This document shows, one piece after another, positions 46,779 to 57,453 of a stretch of DNA of 64,000 nt. The notes under the pieces were generated by a model that made no database searches, was not told the DNA's origin, and worked only from the letters and a program-made list of their open reading frames with translations. The DNA is from Parafrankia irregularis. Its GTDB lineage: Bacteria > Actinomycetota > Actinomycetes > Frankiales > Frankiaceae. The translations under genes were made by a program, and so were the position numbers. How positions within the stretch are numbered: position 1 is the first letter of the stretch; each line of letters begins with the position of its first letter. The DNA is taken from contig NZ_FAOZ01000035.1 of the NCBI RefSeq assembly GCF_001536285.1, positions 1-64,000 on the forward strand, read 5' to 3'.

Positions 46779-47107
46779 CCCCACCGGGTGGTGCTGTGTC
46801 ACCCCGCTGGTCCGCGCGGTCACCCTGTGGGTTCGCGAGATCCGACCGGGCAGCCAGGTCGGGCCACCGGGGGTGAGCCGCGCCACATCTCGGTGGCGTG
46901 ATGCGGCACAGTCGGCGTCGTGGAGCCCAGACAGGCCGCCTGCTCGTGAAAGACTGGACCCAGCCGGTACAGCTGTGCATGGGGGGCGTTCGTCCCCCCG
47001 ATGCGCAGTCGTTCCGGCTGGGCTCACCGGCCATGACGACGGCCACGCTCCTGCCGCCGCCATGCCGGGACCCTGGCGTCCGCAAGTCGTCGAAGAAGGG
47101 ACCTCGC
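46779..47107. other. intergenic region pepA-lpdA
   Basis: About 330 bp between two rightward genes. It contains the hairpin at 46973-47008 and an AAGGGA ribosome site just before lpdA. No additional gene was recognised; the open frame continuing upstream from lpdA lacks family residues. Confidence 0.35.
46973..47008. terminator. hairpin in the lpdA leader
   Basis: CTGTGCATGGGGGG at 46973-46986 pairs with CCCCCCGATGCGCAG at 46994-47008, with one bulged base and one G-U pair. It may end pepA transcription or form part of the lpdA 5' leader. Confidence 0.45.
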
Positions 47108-48490
<1,383 letters not shown>

Positions 48491-48574
48491 CCTGCGGTGC
48501 CCGCCGTTCGTCCCTGACAGCCCGACCGGGCAGCAGGGCGCGACGTCGGGCGCGACGAAGGAGTCGTTGTCAGA

Positions 48575-49993
48575 ATGTCAGTTTCCGTCACAATGCCCCG
48601 CCTCGGGGAGAGCGTCTCCGAGGGGACGGTCACCCGCTGGCTGAAGAAGGAAGGCGAGCGCGTCGAGGCCGACGAGCCGCTGCTGGAAGTAAGCACGGAC
48701 AAGGTCGACACCGAGATCCCCGCGCCGGCCTCCGGCATCCTCGGTTCGATCAAGGTTGCCGAGGACGAGACCGTCGAGGTCGGCGTCGAACTGGCCGTGA
48801 TCGAGGATGGTGCCGCCGCGGCTGCCGCCCCCAGCGCCCCGGCCGCGCAGCCCACGCCCGCCCCCGAGCCGCCGAAGGCAGTCGCTCCCCCGCCGCCGCC
48901 CGCGCCCACCCCGGCTCCGCCGCCCCCGCCGGCCCCGGCACCGGCCCCCGCGCCCGCGCCGACCCCGCCACCGCCGCCGGCCCCCGCTCCGGTTCCGTCG
49001 CAGGCTCCGGTCGCGGCGAGCACCGCGGACGCCAGCGCCGACGGCCTCGGCCGGTACGTCACGCCGCTGGTCCGCAAGATGGCCGCCGAGCTGGGTGTCG
49101 ACCTCGGCATCGTGACCGGCAGTGGGCCGGGGGGGCGCATCACCAAGCAGGACATCCAGGATGCGGCGAAGGCCCCGGCGGCTCCCGCCGCGCCCGCTCC
49201 CGTGCCCGCTGCCGCTGTCGCTCGCCCGGCAGCCGCGCCGGTGCCGGCCCCCGCGGCCGCCGCAGCCGCCGCCCGTGGGCGCACCGAGAAACTCACCCGC
49301 CTGCGCTCGCTCGTCGCCCGCCGGATGGTCGAGTCGCTGCAGATCAGCGCGCAGCTCACGACCGTCGTGGAGGCCGACGTCACGCGCATCGCGAAGCTGC
49401 GCGACCGGGCCAAGGCCGGGTTCCTGGCCCGCGAGGGCGTGAAGCTCTCCTTCCTGCCGTTCTTCGCCGTGGCCGCCTGCGAGGCGCTGCGCGAGCACCC
49501 GGTGATCAACTCCAGCATCGATCTGGAGGGCGGCACGGTCACCTACCACGACGCGGAGAACCTGGGTATCGCGGTCGACACCGACCGCGGGCTGGTCGTC
49601 CCGGTCATCCACAACGCCAGCGACCTGAACCTCAGCGGCATGGCACGCAAGATCGACGAGCTCGCCGCCCGCACCCGCGCCAACCAGGTGTCTCCGGACG
49701 ACCTGGGCGGTGGCACGTTCACGCTGACGAACACCGGCAGCCGGGGCGCGCTGTTCGACACCCCGATCCTCAACCAGCCGCAGGTGGCGATCCTGGGCAC
49801 CGGGTCGGTCGTCAAGCGGCCGGCCGTCGTCACGGACCCGGAGCTCGGTGAGGTCATCGCGGTTCGGTCGAAGGTCTACCTGGCCCTGACCTACGACCAC
49901 CGGATCGTCGACGGTGCCGACGCGGCCCGCTTCCTGACCGCGGTGGCGAGCCGTCTGGAGGAAGGTGCCTTCGAGGCCGAGCTCGGGCTGTAG
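48575..49993 (+). CDS. sucB: 2-oxo acid dehydrogenase E2 (dihydrolipoyl acyltransferase)
   Basis: A 472-residue protein with one lipoyl domain (residues 1-80; lipoylated Lys in [12 protein letters not shown]), a Pro/Ala linker of about 55 residues, an E3-binding domain ([20 protein letters not shown]), a second Ala/Pro linker, and the acyltransferase domain ending with the catalytic [14 protein letters not shown]. It could serve 2-oxoglutarate or pyruvate dehydrogenase; in actinobacteria the same E2 is often shared. It lies between lpdA and the lipoate biosynthesis genes further downstream. Confidence 0.92.
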   Translation: MSVSVTMPRLGESVSEGTVTRWLKKEGERVEADEPLLEVSTDKVDTEIPAPASGILGSIKVAEDETVEVGVELAVIEDGAAAAAAPSAPAAQPTPAPEPPKAVAPPPPPAPTPAPPPPPAPAPAPAPAPTPPPPPAPAPVPSQAPVAASTADASADGLGRYVTPLVRKMAAELGVDLGIVTGSGPGGRITKQDIQDAAKAPAAPAAPAPVPAAAVARPAAAPVPAPAAAAAAARGRTEKLTRLRSLVARRMVESLQISAQLTTVVEADVTRIAKLRDRAKAGFLAREGVKLSFLPFFAVAACEALREHPVINSSIDLEGGTVTYHDAENLGIAVDTDRGLVVPVIHNASDLNLSGMARKIDELAARTRANQVSPDDLGGGTFTLTNTGSRGALFDTPILNQPQVAILGTGSVVKRPAVVTDPELGEVIAVRSKVYLALTYDHRIVDGADAARFLTAVASRLEEGAFEAELGL

Positions 49994-50004
49994 CCGAGCG
50001 GTCA

Positions 50005-50047
50005 GGCCTGCTTGTCAGGCCCGATGAGCAGGCCTGACAAGCAGGCC
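50005..50047. terminator. hairpin terminator downstream of sucB
   Basis: GGCCTGCTTGTCAGGCC at 50005-50021 and its exact complement at 50031-50047 form a 17-bp stem with a 9-nt loop, 12 bp after the sucB stop. A further AAGCAGGCCGAA half follows. Confidence 0.7.
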
Positions 50048-50085
50048 GAACCAAGCAGGCCGAACGAGCCGAGGAGCCCGGACAG

Positions 50086-50997
50086 ATGAAGGTGGCCGTC
50101 ACCGGATCGTCCGGGCTCATTGGTTCCGCGTTGCTGCCAGCCCTGCGGGCTGACGGCCACGAGGTCGTCCGGATCGTCCGCCGGCCGCCGCGGGGCCCGG
50201 GCGAGATCCGCTGGGACCCCCTGGCCGGCCAGTTGGATCCACGCGAGCTCCAGGGCGTCGAAGCGGTGATCAACCTCGCCGGCGCCGGCCTCGGCGATCA
50301 CCGCTGGACCGCGAGCTACAAGCAGGTCCTGTGCGCCAGCCGCATCGAGGGCACCCGCCTGCTCGCCGAGACGCTCGCCGGTCTCGCCGTACCGCCGCGG
50401 GTCCTGCTCTCCGGCAGCGCCATCGGCTGGTACGGCAGCCCCGCCGGGGCGACCGGACCAGCGCTGGACGAGTCCGCCGGTGCGGGCGTCGGATTTCTCG
50501 CCGACCTCGTCCGCGGCTGGGAGGGCGCCACCGCGGCGGCCGAGGCGGGCGGAATCCGGGTTGTGCGGCTGCGTACCGGCGTCGTGCTGTCCGCCCGCGG
50601 CGGAATGCTCGGCCGGCTGCTCCCGCTGTTCCGCCTGGGTGCCGGCGGCCAGCTCGGCCCGGGGCGGCAGTGGCTCAGCTGGATCAGCCTGCGCGACACC
50701 GTCGCGGCGGCGCTCTACCTGCTCGAGGCCGACGGGACACGCGGGCCGGTCAACCTCGTCGCCCCGCGGCCCGTGACCAACGCCGAGTTCACCGCCACCC
50801 TGGCCCGGGCGCTGCACCGCCCGGCGTTCGCGCGGGTTCCCCGCGCCGCCCTGCGGCTGGCACTCGGCGAGTTCGCCGACGAGGGGGTGTTCGCCTCCCA
50901 GCGCCTCGCACCGGCCGCTCTGCTCGACGCGGGTTTCCGTTTCGCCCACCCGGACCTCGCCGCGGCGCTGGAGGACGCCCTGCACCACGGCGGCTGA
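50086..50997 (+). CDS. TIGR01777-family NAD-dependent epimerase/SDR39U1-like protein
   Basis: A 303-residue extended SDR-type protein: VAVTGSSGLIGSALLPAL (nucleotide loop), EAVINLAGAGLGDHRW, the SGSAIGWYGS catalytic-Tyr region and the family C-terminal DUF1731-like part (NLVAPRPVTNAEFTATLARAL). The TIGR01777 group has no firm activity. Its position between sucB and lipB is conserved in mycobacteria (Rv2216). ATG start; it is rightward and ends just before the convergent pseudokinase gene. Confidence 0.9.
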   Translation: MKVAVTGSSGLIGSALLPALRADGHEVVRIVRRPPRGPGEIRWDPLAGQLDPRELQGVEAVINLAGAGLGDHRWTASYKQVLCASRIEGTRLLAETLAGLAVPPRVLLSGSAIGWYGSPAGATGPALDESAGAGVGFLADLVRGWEGATAAAEAGGIRVVRLRTGVVLSARGGMLGRLLPLFRLGAGGQLGPGRQWLSWISLRDTVAAALYLLEADGTRGPVNLVAPRPVTNAEFTATLARALHRPAFARVPRAALRLALGEFADEGVFASQRLAPAALLDAGFRFAHPDLAAALEDALHHGG

Positions 50998-51007
50998 TCC
51001 GACCTGG

Positions 51008-52936
51008 TCAGCCAGGCGCAACCGACTCGCTGCCCGCGAGCCGCCAGCCTCCGCTGGTCCGCCAGAGCGTCAGGATCTTGATGCTCTCCGGCGAACCCGG
51101 TTCGCTTGCCAGGACCGCGCCGGCGGCGTTGAGGAAGTTGTACGCCTCGACGCTCTCCGTCACGCGCAGCACGACCTGATCCGCGCGTTCCAGCTGAATC
51201 TCCAGGTCGATGATCTGAATCCGTACCGGCGACGAGTGTGCGCCTTTCTCCAGCAGCGTGCGGACGGTTGCCTGGTCGGTGCGCAGCGCGGCACTGTCCG
51301 GTGCGTCCGCCGCGTCCAGCGCGGTGAGGTCTGCGCGTTCGAAGGCCCTGCTTCGCGCGACGTTCAGCTCCTCGAGGACCGCCCGCCACGCCTGCTCCGG
51401 TGACCGCCCGTTCACCGGTGTCGCGCTCGGGTCCTGCCCTCCCCCGCCGCCGGCCGCCGGGGCCCCGCGGGTCTCGGCCCGGTCGGAGCCGCCGTTCATC
51501 AGCACGACAGCGATGACGACGGCCACGAGCCCGACGCAGCCGATCGCCGGTAGCAGCAGACGGTTCCGCCCGCCGCGGCCGGACCGCCCCGAACGCCCCG
51601 CCGGGCCCCCACGGGCGCCACCACGGACCCGCCCGGACGCCCGGCCCGCCCGCCGTGCCGCCGACGGTGCCGGGGTCGCCGACCGCCCGCCACGACGCAC
51701 CGCCTTGCCGCCGCGACGATCACGGCCCACCGGGTGCAGCGAGCCCACCAGCTCGGACGGATCGGAGGGTGCGGTCCGTCCGTCTCTCGGCTGGGTTCGA
51801 CCGCTCGCCGCGCCCGCGCCCACGCCGGGGCCGGGGCCGGGGGGCGTACCCGCGGATTCGCCCGCCGCCGTACCCGCCGCGATGCCCTCCGACGGCGGCG
51901 AAGCGGGCTCGCCGGGCTCCTGCCAGGCCGCGTCGGCCCCGCCGCCCGCCCAGACGTCCGGAACAGCCGCCTCGGAAGGATCGCCGCCGGGGGGTGGCAG
52001 CAGCCGCCCGCCGGCCCCGTCCCCACCGGCGACCTCGCCGTCGCCACCCTGGGCACGCGCGGTGTGGCGGTGGCCGGCCTGCCACTCCGGCCCGGTGGCC
52101 CACGGGTCGCGGTCATCATCGAGATCATCACCAGCGTCTGCCGCCGGCTCCGCCTCGTCGATCCACGGGTCGGAGGCGAGCTCGATCTCGCTGCCCACGG
52201 AGCCGCCGGGCGAGACACCCGTCATGCGGATCGGCAGTGGGGTGGCACTGCGTGCGAGGCCGGCGGCCAGCTCGGCCGCGGACGGCCGGCGCAGCGGATC
52301 GTCGATCAGCGCCATCGCCACCGCCACCGCCACCGCGGCCGCGTCGGGGCCGGTGGCCTGGCTCATGGCCCCGAGCAGAAGCTCCGCAAGATCATGCACG
52401 TCGTCCGCGGAAGACCCGCCGGGGCTGGTCAGGGCGGCGACGCCGACGCCGGCGAGCACCGGCCGGCCGTTCGGTTCCAGCAGGATGTCCAGCGCGGTCA
52501 GCTCGCCGTGGACCAGCCCGGCGCCATGCGCCGCCGCGAGTGCCTGCGCCACGGGCAGGCCGATCGTCACGACCTCGCCCGGCTCCAGCCGGCCCCGGGC
52601 GGCGAGCAGCCGGGACAGGCTGACGGTCTCGGGCACCGGCTCGGCCACGACGGCCAGCCCGTCCGCCGTCCGGATCGCGTCGGTCACCGAGACCAGGTGC
52701 GGATGGCGGACGTCGAGCTGGCGCCGGATCTCCCCCAGCGCTTCGGCACGCACCAGCGGATCCGCCGGCAGCCGCACATACCGAACCGTGACGTCCGCGC
52801 CGAGCTGCTCGACACGACCGGCCCAGACCTCACCGGCCCCGGCGTCGTAGCGCCGGTGGCGCAGGATAATGCCCGGCACCGTGGGATCACCGCCGTGCCG
52901 GCCCGGCCGATCGCCGGAATCGTCCGTGAAGGTCAC
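51008..52936 (-). CDS. membrane pseudokinase (kinase-like receptor with degenerate catalytic site)
   Basis: A 642-residue protein. Residues 20-250 have a Ser/Thr-kinase fold, but every catalytic motif is altered: the ATP lysine position reads VTVRYVRLP, the HRDLKPxN loop reads HGELTALDI, and DFG reads AGVG. About 200 residues of low-complexity Pro/Glu/Ala linker follow, then one membrane helix (LLLPAIGCVGLVAVVIAVVLM) and an extracytoplasmic domain of roughly 140 residues (SPEQAWRAVLEELNVARSRAF ... ILTLWRTSGGWRLAGSESV) resembling NTF2-like sensors. It probably binds rather than phosphorylates partners. The GTG start was picked because the upstream frame lacks kinase features. It is divergent from the peptidase gene. 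Confidence 0.78.
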   Translation of the reverse strand: MTFTDDSGDRPGRHGGDPTVPGIILRHRRYDAGAGEVWAGRVEQLGADVTVRYVRLPADPLVRAEALGEIRRQLDVRHPHLVSVTDAIRTADGLAVVAEPVPETVSLSRLLAARGRLEPGEVVTIGLPVAQALAAAHGAGLVHGELTALDILLEPNGRPVLAGVGVAALTSPGGSSADDVHDLAELLLGAMSQATGPDAAAVAVAVAMALIDDPLRRPSAAELAAGLARSATPLPIRMTGVSPGGSVGSEIELASDPWIDEAEPAADAGDDLDDDRDPWATGPEWQAGHRHTARAQGGDGEVAGGDGAGGRLLPPPGGDPSEAAVPDVWAGGGADAAWQEPGEPASPPSEGIAAGTAAGESAGTPPGPGPGVGAGAASGRTQPRDGRTAPSDPSELVGSLHPVGRDRRGGKAVRRGGRSATPAPSAARRAGRASGRVRGGARGGPAGRSGRSGRGGRNRLLLPAIGCVGLVAVVIAVVLMNGGSDRAETRGAPAAGGGGGQDPSATPVNGRSPEQAWRAVLEELNVARSRAFERADLTALDAADAPDSAALRTDQATVRTLLEKGAHSSPVRIQIIDLEIQLERADQVVLRVTESVEAYNFLNAAGAVLASEPGSPESIKILTLWRTSGGWRLAGSESVAPG

Positions 52937-53072
52937 GATCGTCGACGCTAGGCCGAACGGGCAACCCTCGCAGGACACTTTTCGCTGTTGTGGATAACTT
53001 CGTTCCGAACGGTGGGAGCGAGCCGGCCGGGCACTCGGCCGACCAGGAGCCGAACTCAACCAGGAGTCAGCT

Positions 53073-53795
53073 GTGCAGATCCTCGCGACAAGCGGTGGCT
53101 TCCAGCCCGACGGCAGGTGGGGAGCCAAGGTCGGGCCGCTGCTGGATCACGCGATCGCCCTCGCGGAGCCGACCGGCCGTCCCCGGCTGTGCCTGCTGCA
53201 GACAGCTCTCGGCGACGACCAGTCCGCCTACGCCCGCGGCTACGCGGCGCTGAACCGGGACCGGCCGGACGTCGCCGTCTCCCACCTGGCGCTGTTCCCG
53301 ATGCCGAACGTCGCCGACCCGCGGGCCCACCTGCTCGCCCAGGACGTCATCTGGGTCGGCGGCGGCAGCGTGGCGAACCTGCTCGCGCTCTGGCGGGTGC
53401 ACGGCCTCGACGAGATCCTGCGTGAGGCCTGGGAGGCCGGCGTGGTGCTGGGCGGCGTCTCGGCCGGGTCGCTGTGCTGGCATGTCGGCGGCACCACCGA
53501 CTCCTTCGGCCCGGACCTGCGCCCGGTCACGAACGGCCTGGGCCTGCTGCCACACAGCAACACCCCGCACTACGACTCCGAGAGCGCCCGCCGCCCGCTC
53601 TACCAGCGGCTCGTCGCCGACGGGACGCTCCCCGCCGGCTGGGCCACCGACGACGGCGTCGGCCTGCACTTCCGCGGCACCGAGCTGGTCGAGGCCGTCT
53701 CGGACCGGCCGGACGTCCACGCCTGGCGGGTCGAGCCGGGCCCGGGCGCGACCGCGGTCGAGACGCGCGTCTCACCGCGGCGGCTGCCGGACTGA
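53073..53795 (+). CDS. peptidase E-like (S51/GAT1-fold) protein
   Basis: A 240-residue class I glutamine amidotransferase-fold serine hydrolase. The nucleophile Ser is in LGGVSAGSLCW near residue 130, preceded by DVIWVGGGSVANLLALW. Landmarks ILATSGG and the LGLLPHSNTPHYDSE region are also typical of the S51 family (peptidase E / cyanophycinase). Peptidase E cleaves N-terminal Asp dipeptides; the specificity here is not proven. GTG start with AGGAG 6 bp upstream. It is monocistronic and unrelated to the lipoate genes that follow. Confidence 0.85.
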   Translation: MQILATSGGFQPDGRWGAKVGPLLDHAIALAEPTGRPRLCLLQTALGDDQSAYARGYAALNRDRPDVAVSHLALFPMPNVADPRAHLLAQDVIWVGGGSVANLLALWRVHGLDEILREAWEAGVVLGGVSAGSLCWHVGGTTDSFGPDLRPVTNGLGLLPHSNTPHYDSESARRPLYQRLVADGTLPAGWATDDGVGLHFRGTELVEAVSDRPDVHAWRVEPGPGATAVETRVSPRRLPD

Positions 53796-53891
53796 CGTCC
53801 TCCCTGGCCTGAGACCGATCCGAAGCCGGTGGGACGAGCCACTCGTCCGTTGCCGGCCGGGCCGGTCGTCCCACCGGCGTACCCTCGGGAC

Positions 53892-54593
53892 GTGGATGTC
53901 CTGCAGTTGGGTGTCGTTCCCTATCACGAAGCCTGGGGCAGGCAGCGCGCGCTGGCCGAGGAGCGCCGTCACGGGCGCGGCGAGGACACGCTGATCCTCC
54001 TCGAGCATCCCGAGGTCTACACGGCGGGCCGGCGCACCGACCCCGCCGACCGCCCGGTGGACGGCGCGGAGGTCGTCGACGTCGACCGCGGCGGCAGCAT
54101 CACCTGGCATGGTCCCGGGCAGCTCGTGGGCTACCCGATCGTCCGGCTCCCGATGCCGCTGGACGTCGTCGCCTACGTCCGGATGCTGGAAGCCGGCCTG
54201 ATCGCGGTCTGCGCCGAGTTCGGCGTGGCGACCCGCCGGGTCGAGGGCCGCACCGGGGTCTGGACGGTGGACGGCACCCGCAAGCTCGCCGCCATCGGTG
54301 TCCGGGTGAGCTGGAAGGTCACCACACACGGCTTCGCGCTCAACTGCGACCCCGCCCTGGGCTCGTTCGGCCGGATCGTGCCGTGCGGGATCTCCGACGC
54401 GGGCGTGACCAGCCTCAGCCTGGAGCTGGGGCGCACGGTGACGGTGGCGGACGCCCGCCCGGTGGTGGAGCGCCACCTGACCGGCGCCATCACCGACTAC
54501 CTCGCTGCCGGCCGCGAGGCTCAGGCCCGCCGGCAGCCGAAGGCCGACGCACTGATCGGCGCCGGGAACATCGAAGGAGGAGCAGCCGGATGA
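53892..54593 (+). CDS. lipB: octanoyl-ACP:protein N-octanoyltransferase
   Basis: A 233-residue enzyme that transfers octanoyl from ACP to lipoyl domains. The pattern is [66 protein letters not shown] (catalytic Lys) and [17 protein letters not shown] (catalytic Cys). GTG start chosen to match the family; an upstream start in the same frame is less likely. Its stop overlaps the lipA ATG (ATGA). Confidence 0.93.
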   Translation: MDVLQLGVVPYHEAWGRQRALAEERRHGRGEDTLILLEHPEVYTAGRRTDPADRPVDGAEVVDVDRGGSITWHGPGQLVGYPIVRLPMPLDVVAYVRMLEAGLIAVCAEFGVATRRVEGRTGVWTVDGTRKLAAIGVRVSWKVTTHGFALNCDPALGSFGRIVPCGISDAGVTSLSLELGRTVTVADARPVVERHLTGAITDYLAAGREAQARRQPKADALIGAGNIEGGAAG

Positions 54594-55582
54594 CGGCCAC
54601 GCCAGTCGCGCCGGAGGGCCGGCCGCTGCTACGCCTCGAGGCCCGCAACGCCCAGACCCCGATCGAACGCAAACCACCCTGGATCCGCACCCGCCTGCGC
54701 ACCGGCCCCGAATACACCGACGTCCGCAGCCTCGTCCACGGCGCCGGCCTGCACACCGTCTGCGAAGAAGCCGGCTGCCCCAACATCTACGAATGCTGGG
54801 AAGACCGCGAGGCCACCTTCCTCATCGGCGGCGACACCTGCACCCGCCGCTGCGACTTCTGCCAGATCGACACCGGCCGCCCCGCCCCGTTGGACACCGA
54901 CGAACCACGCCGCGTCGCCGAATCCGTCACCACCATGGGCCTGCGCTACGCCACCGTCACCGGCGTCGCCCGCGACGACCTCCCCGACGGCGGTGCCTGG
55001 CTCTACGCCGAAACCGTCCGACAGATCCACACCCACTCCCCCGGCACCGGCGTCGAGGTCCTCATCCCCGACTTCGCCGGCAACCCCGACCAGCTCGACG
55101 AGGTCTTCACCGCCACCCCCGAGGTCCTCGCCCACAACCTCGAAACCGTCCCCAGGATCTTCCGCCGCATCCGGCCCGGCTTCCGCTACGAACGCTCCCT
55201 CGACGTCCTCACCCGCGCCCGCGCCGCGGGCCTCGTCACCAAGTCCAACCTCATCCTCGGCCTCGGCGAGACCGACGACGAGATCGCGCAAGCCATGACC
55301 GCCCTCCACGAGGCCGGCTGCGACCTGCTCACCATCACCCAGTACCTGCGCCCCACCCCCCGCCACCACCCCGTCGAACGCTGGGTACACCCCGACGAGT
55401 TCATCGCCTGGCAGCAACGCGGCACCGAGATGGGCTTCGCCGGCGTCCTGTCCGGCCCCCTCGTCCGCTCCTCCTACCGCGCCGGCCGCCTCTACCAGCA
55501 GGCGATTACATTCCGTAGTGAAACTGCCCGGGGTGAGGCGGTTACCTCCCAAAGTGTGTCGCACGACTCTCACACCGGGTGA
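54590..55582 (+). CDS. lipA: lipoyl synthase (radical SAM), with atypical C-terminal tail
   Basis: A 330-residue radical SAM enzyme that inserts two sulfurs into octanoyl groups. The auxiliary cluster Cys are in [12 protein letters not shown], the SAM cluster in CTRRCDFC, and the closing RSSYRAG carries the conserved Ser ligand. Codon use is odd: residues about 25-300 use nearly only NNC codons with CGC for Arg and frequent GAA, unlike the lipB neighbour. The last 26 residues ([12 protein letters not shown] onward) use AT-richer rare codons and exceed the usual family end. It starts inside the lipB stop codon, so coupling is intact. Confidence 0.93.
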   Translation: MTATPVAPEGRPLLRLEARNAQTPIERKPPWIRTRLRTGPEYTDVRSLVHGAGLHTVCEEAGCPNIYECWEDREATFLIGGDTCTRRCDFCQIDTGRPAPLDTDEPRRVAESVTTMGLRYATVTGVARDDLPDGGAWLYAETVRQIHTHSPGTGVEVLIPDFAGNPDQLDEVFTATPEVLAHNLETVPRIFRRIRPGFRYERSLDVLTRARAAGLVTKSNLILGLGETDDEIAQAMTALHEAGCDLLTITQYLRPTPRHHPVERWVHPDEFIAWQQRGTEMGFAGVLSGPLVRSSYRAGRLYQQAITFRSETARGEAVTSQSVSHDSHTG

Positions 55583-55800
55583 CGAGTGCGCTGGTGATGA
55601 CTACCCCGGACGACTAGGCTCGTGCCTGCGTCACGCGGCGGTCACAAGACACGGGGCTCGCCGTGGCGTGGGCACCCCCGTCATCTCCGCCAACCGCGGG
55701 AGTGATCGGCGGCGCCCGCGCCCTTCACAGTCAGTGCTGTTCCGGCGGGGCACCGGTCCCGCCTCGGGCTCCACGACCGCGTCGGGAGGTCGTCGACACC

Positions 55801-56244
55801 GTGTTCCGCTCACTCCTCACCGCCCTTGAGGAACTGACTCTTCTCGTCCTGCCGCACGGCGGCCAGCGCACAGCTCGCCACAACGCCTGGCGGGCCGCCA
55901 CCGACCTGCACGTCACGACCGGCTATCGCTGGGTCGACCAGATCTCCGTCTCCGCCTTCGGCCTGGTGCCCGCCCCGGCGAACGCGTCCGTCCCGTCGCC
56001 GGCGGTCCCGCCGGCGACGACCGCCCACGCAGGCATACCCGCGGAGGCGAGGGCGGGTGCGCCGCTGGTCACCCGCCCGGTGGCAGCGGCCGCCGGGGGC
56101 GACTTCCCGGCGCCGCGCGAGCGGGAGTCGGCACCGCGGCCAGCGGCCGCCAGGGCCCCGGGAACCCGCGGCTCCACCGGGCGCGCCCCCAAGCCTCGGG
56201 TCTCCCCGCCGCGCGCCCGCGCCGCCGCCGCCGCGCGTTCCTGA
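55801..56244 (+). CDS. hypothetical protein (unknown, lipA-DUF4191 interval)
   Basis: A 147-residue protein. The first 45 residues look structured (FRSLLTALEELTLLVLPHGGQRTARHNAWRAATDLH); the remainder is Ala/Pro/Arg-rich and probably disordered. GTG start. I recognise no family. The ordered N-terminus with a helix and basic HNAWRA segment suggests a short binding module. Codon use is normal for the region, so it is likely real, but its function is unknown. Confidence 0.45.
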   Translation: MFRSLLTALEELTLLVLPHGGQRTARHNAWRAATDLHVTTGYRWVDQISVSAFGLVPAPANASVPSPAVPPATTAHAGIPAEARAGAPLVTRPVAAAAGGDFPAPRERESAPRPAAARAPGTRGSTGRAPKPRVSPPRARAAAAARS

Positions 56245-56301
56245 CCCGCAGGCGCCGACCGGGCCACCAGCCGGGCCCGCGAAGGCCGTAGGCTCGCGCC
56301 T

Positions 56302-57315
56302 ATGGCGCTGCGGAGGAAGCCGACCGGTGCCGGCGGGGAGCCGGCGCTCGCGGCCGTGGGTGGGAACGGAACAAGTGGTGGCGGGTCGTCCCGTCGGTCG
56401 GGCAAGGCCAGCGCCGCGGGGCGGAACGGACCGGGCGCGGCTGGCGATGGCCCACGTGGCCCGGAGCGGAGCACCATGGCTGGCAGGAGTGACGGGGCTG
56501 GCAGGAATGGCGGGGCCGCCAGGAACGGTGGCGCCGGCAACGGCGGCGCGAAGGCCGGTGCCAAGGCGGGCTCGAAGGCCGGGTCGGGCAAGACCGACCA
56601 GCCGGAGAAGGCCGGCCGGGCCAGCGGTCCCGCGTCCGGCGGCGATGCCGCGGGCGCCGGTGCGCCGGGCAGGCTCGCCCAGATCCGGATGGTCTACAAG
56701 ATCACCCGGCAGCGCGATCCGCAGGTGCTCTGGCTGAGCCTGCTCGGGCTGGCCGTGCCGGTGGTGATCGGCGTGCTGCTCGGAGTCTTCGTCGGCCCCC
56801 TGTATGTCTGGCTGCCGATCGCGATCCTGCTGGGCATCGTGGTGGCCCTCAACGTCTTCAGCCGCCGGGTCCAGAAGACCGCCTACGCGGAGATGGAAGG
56901 CAAGCCCGGCGCGGCGGCCGGCGTGGTGGAGCGCATGCGCGGTGACTGGCGCCTCACCCCCGCCGTCGGGGTCAACCGGCACCAGGATGTGGTCCATCGT
57001 GTGGTCTGCCGGGCCGGCGTGGTGCTCATCGCGGAGGGCCGCGGGCGCGGGCCTCGGGAGCTGCTCGCCGCCGAGAAGCGACGCATTCGCAAGATCGTCG
57101 GCGAGGCGCCGATGGTCGACTACATCGTCGGCAACGGCGAGGGCGAGATCCCGTTGCCGAAGCTGCAGAGCACCCTCATGCGGCTGCGCCGTGAGCTGCG
57201 CAAGCGCGACGTCGACGCCCTCGAGCGCCGGCTGCGGGCCGTGAGCAGCCCCGTCCTGCCGATTCCGAAGGGCCCGATCCCGCGCAACATCCCCCGCGGC
57301 GGCCGCCCGCGCTGA
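56302..57315 (+). CDS. DUF4191 membrane protein (Rv2219 type) with long low-complexity N-terminus
   Basis: A 337-residue protein. Residues 1-125 are Gly/Ala/Lys/Ser low complexity (AGRNGGAARNGGAGNGG-like). From about 130 the DUF4191 core begins: RLAQIRMVYKITRQRDPQVLWLSLLG, two membrane helices (LLGLAVPVVIGVLLGVFVG and VWLPIAILLGIVVALNVF), then GDWRLTPAVGVNRHQDVVHRVV and KKIVG-like RKIVGEAPMVDYIVGNGEGE. Homologues in the same position lack most of the N-terminal tail. Function unknown; the core is membrane-embedded with a cytoplasmic C-terminus. Confidence 0.85.
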   Translation: MALRRKPTGAGGEPALAAVGGNGTSGGGSSRRSGKASAAGRNGPGAAGDGPRGPERSTMAGRSDGAGRNGGAARNGGAGNGGAKAGAKAGSKAGSGKTDQPEKAGRASGPASGGDAAGAGAPGRLAQIRMVYKITRQRDPQVLWLSLLGLAVPVVIGVLLGVFVGPLYVWLPIAILLGIVVALNVFSRRVQKTAYAEMEGKPGAAAGVVERMRGDWRLTPAVGVNRHQDVVHRVVCRAGVVLIAEGRGRGPRELLAAEKRRIRKIVGEAPMVDYIVGNGEGEIPLPKLQSTLMRLRRELRKRDVDALERRLRAVSSPVLPIPKGPIPRNIPRGGRPR

Positions 57316-57371
57316 ACCTGCCCGCCGCGCCGCGGCGGCGGCCAGCGGTCGCGGCGGCCCATCAACGTCAT

Positions 57372-57405
57372 GACGCCCACGTCCCCACTCGGGGACGTGG
57401 GCGTC
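57372..57405. terminator. bidirectional terminator between DUF4191 and RDD genes
   Basis: GACGCCCACGTCCCC at 57372-57386 and its exact complement at 57391-57405 form a 15-bp stem with an ACTC loop, located between convergent stops. Confidence 0.8.
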
Positions 57406-57453
57406 GGTGTCTCGCCGTCCGCTCAGGCCGCGGCTGTCTCCACGGCCTGTAGG

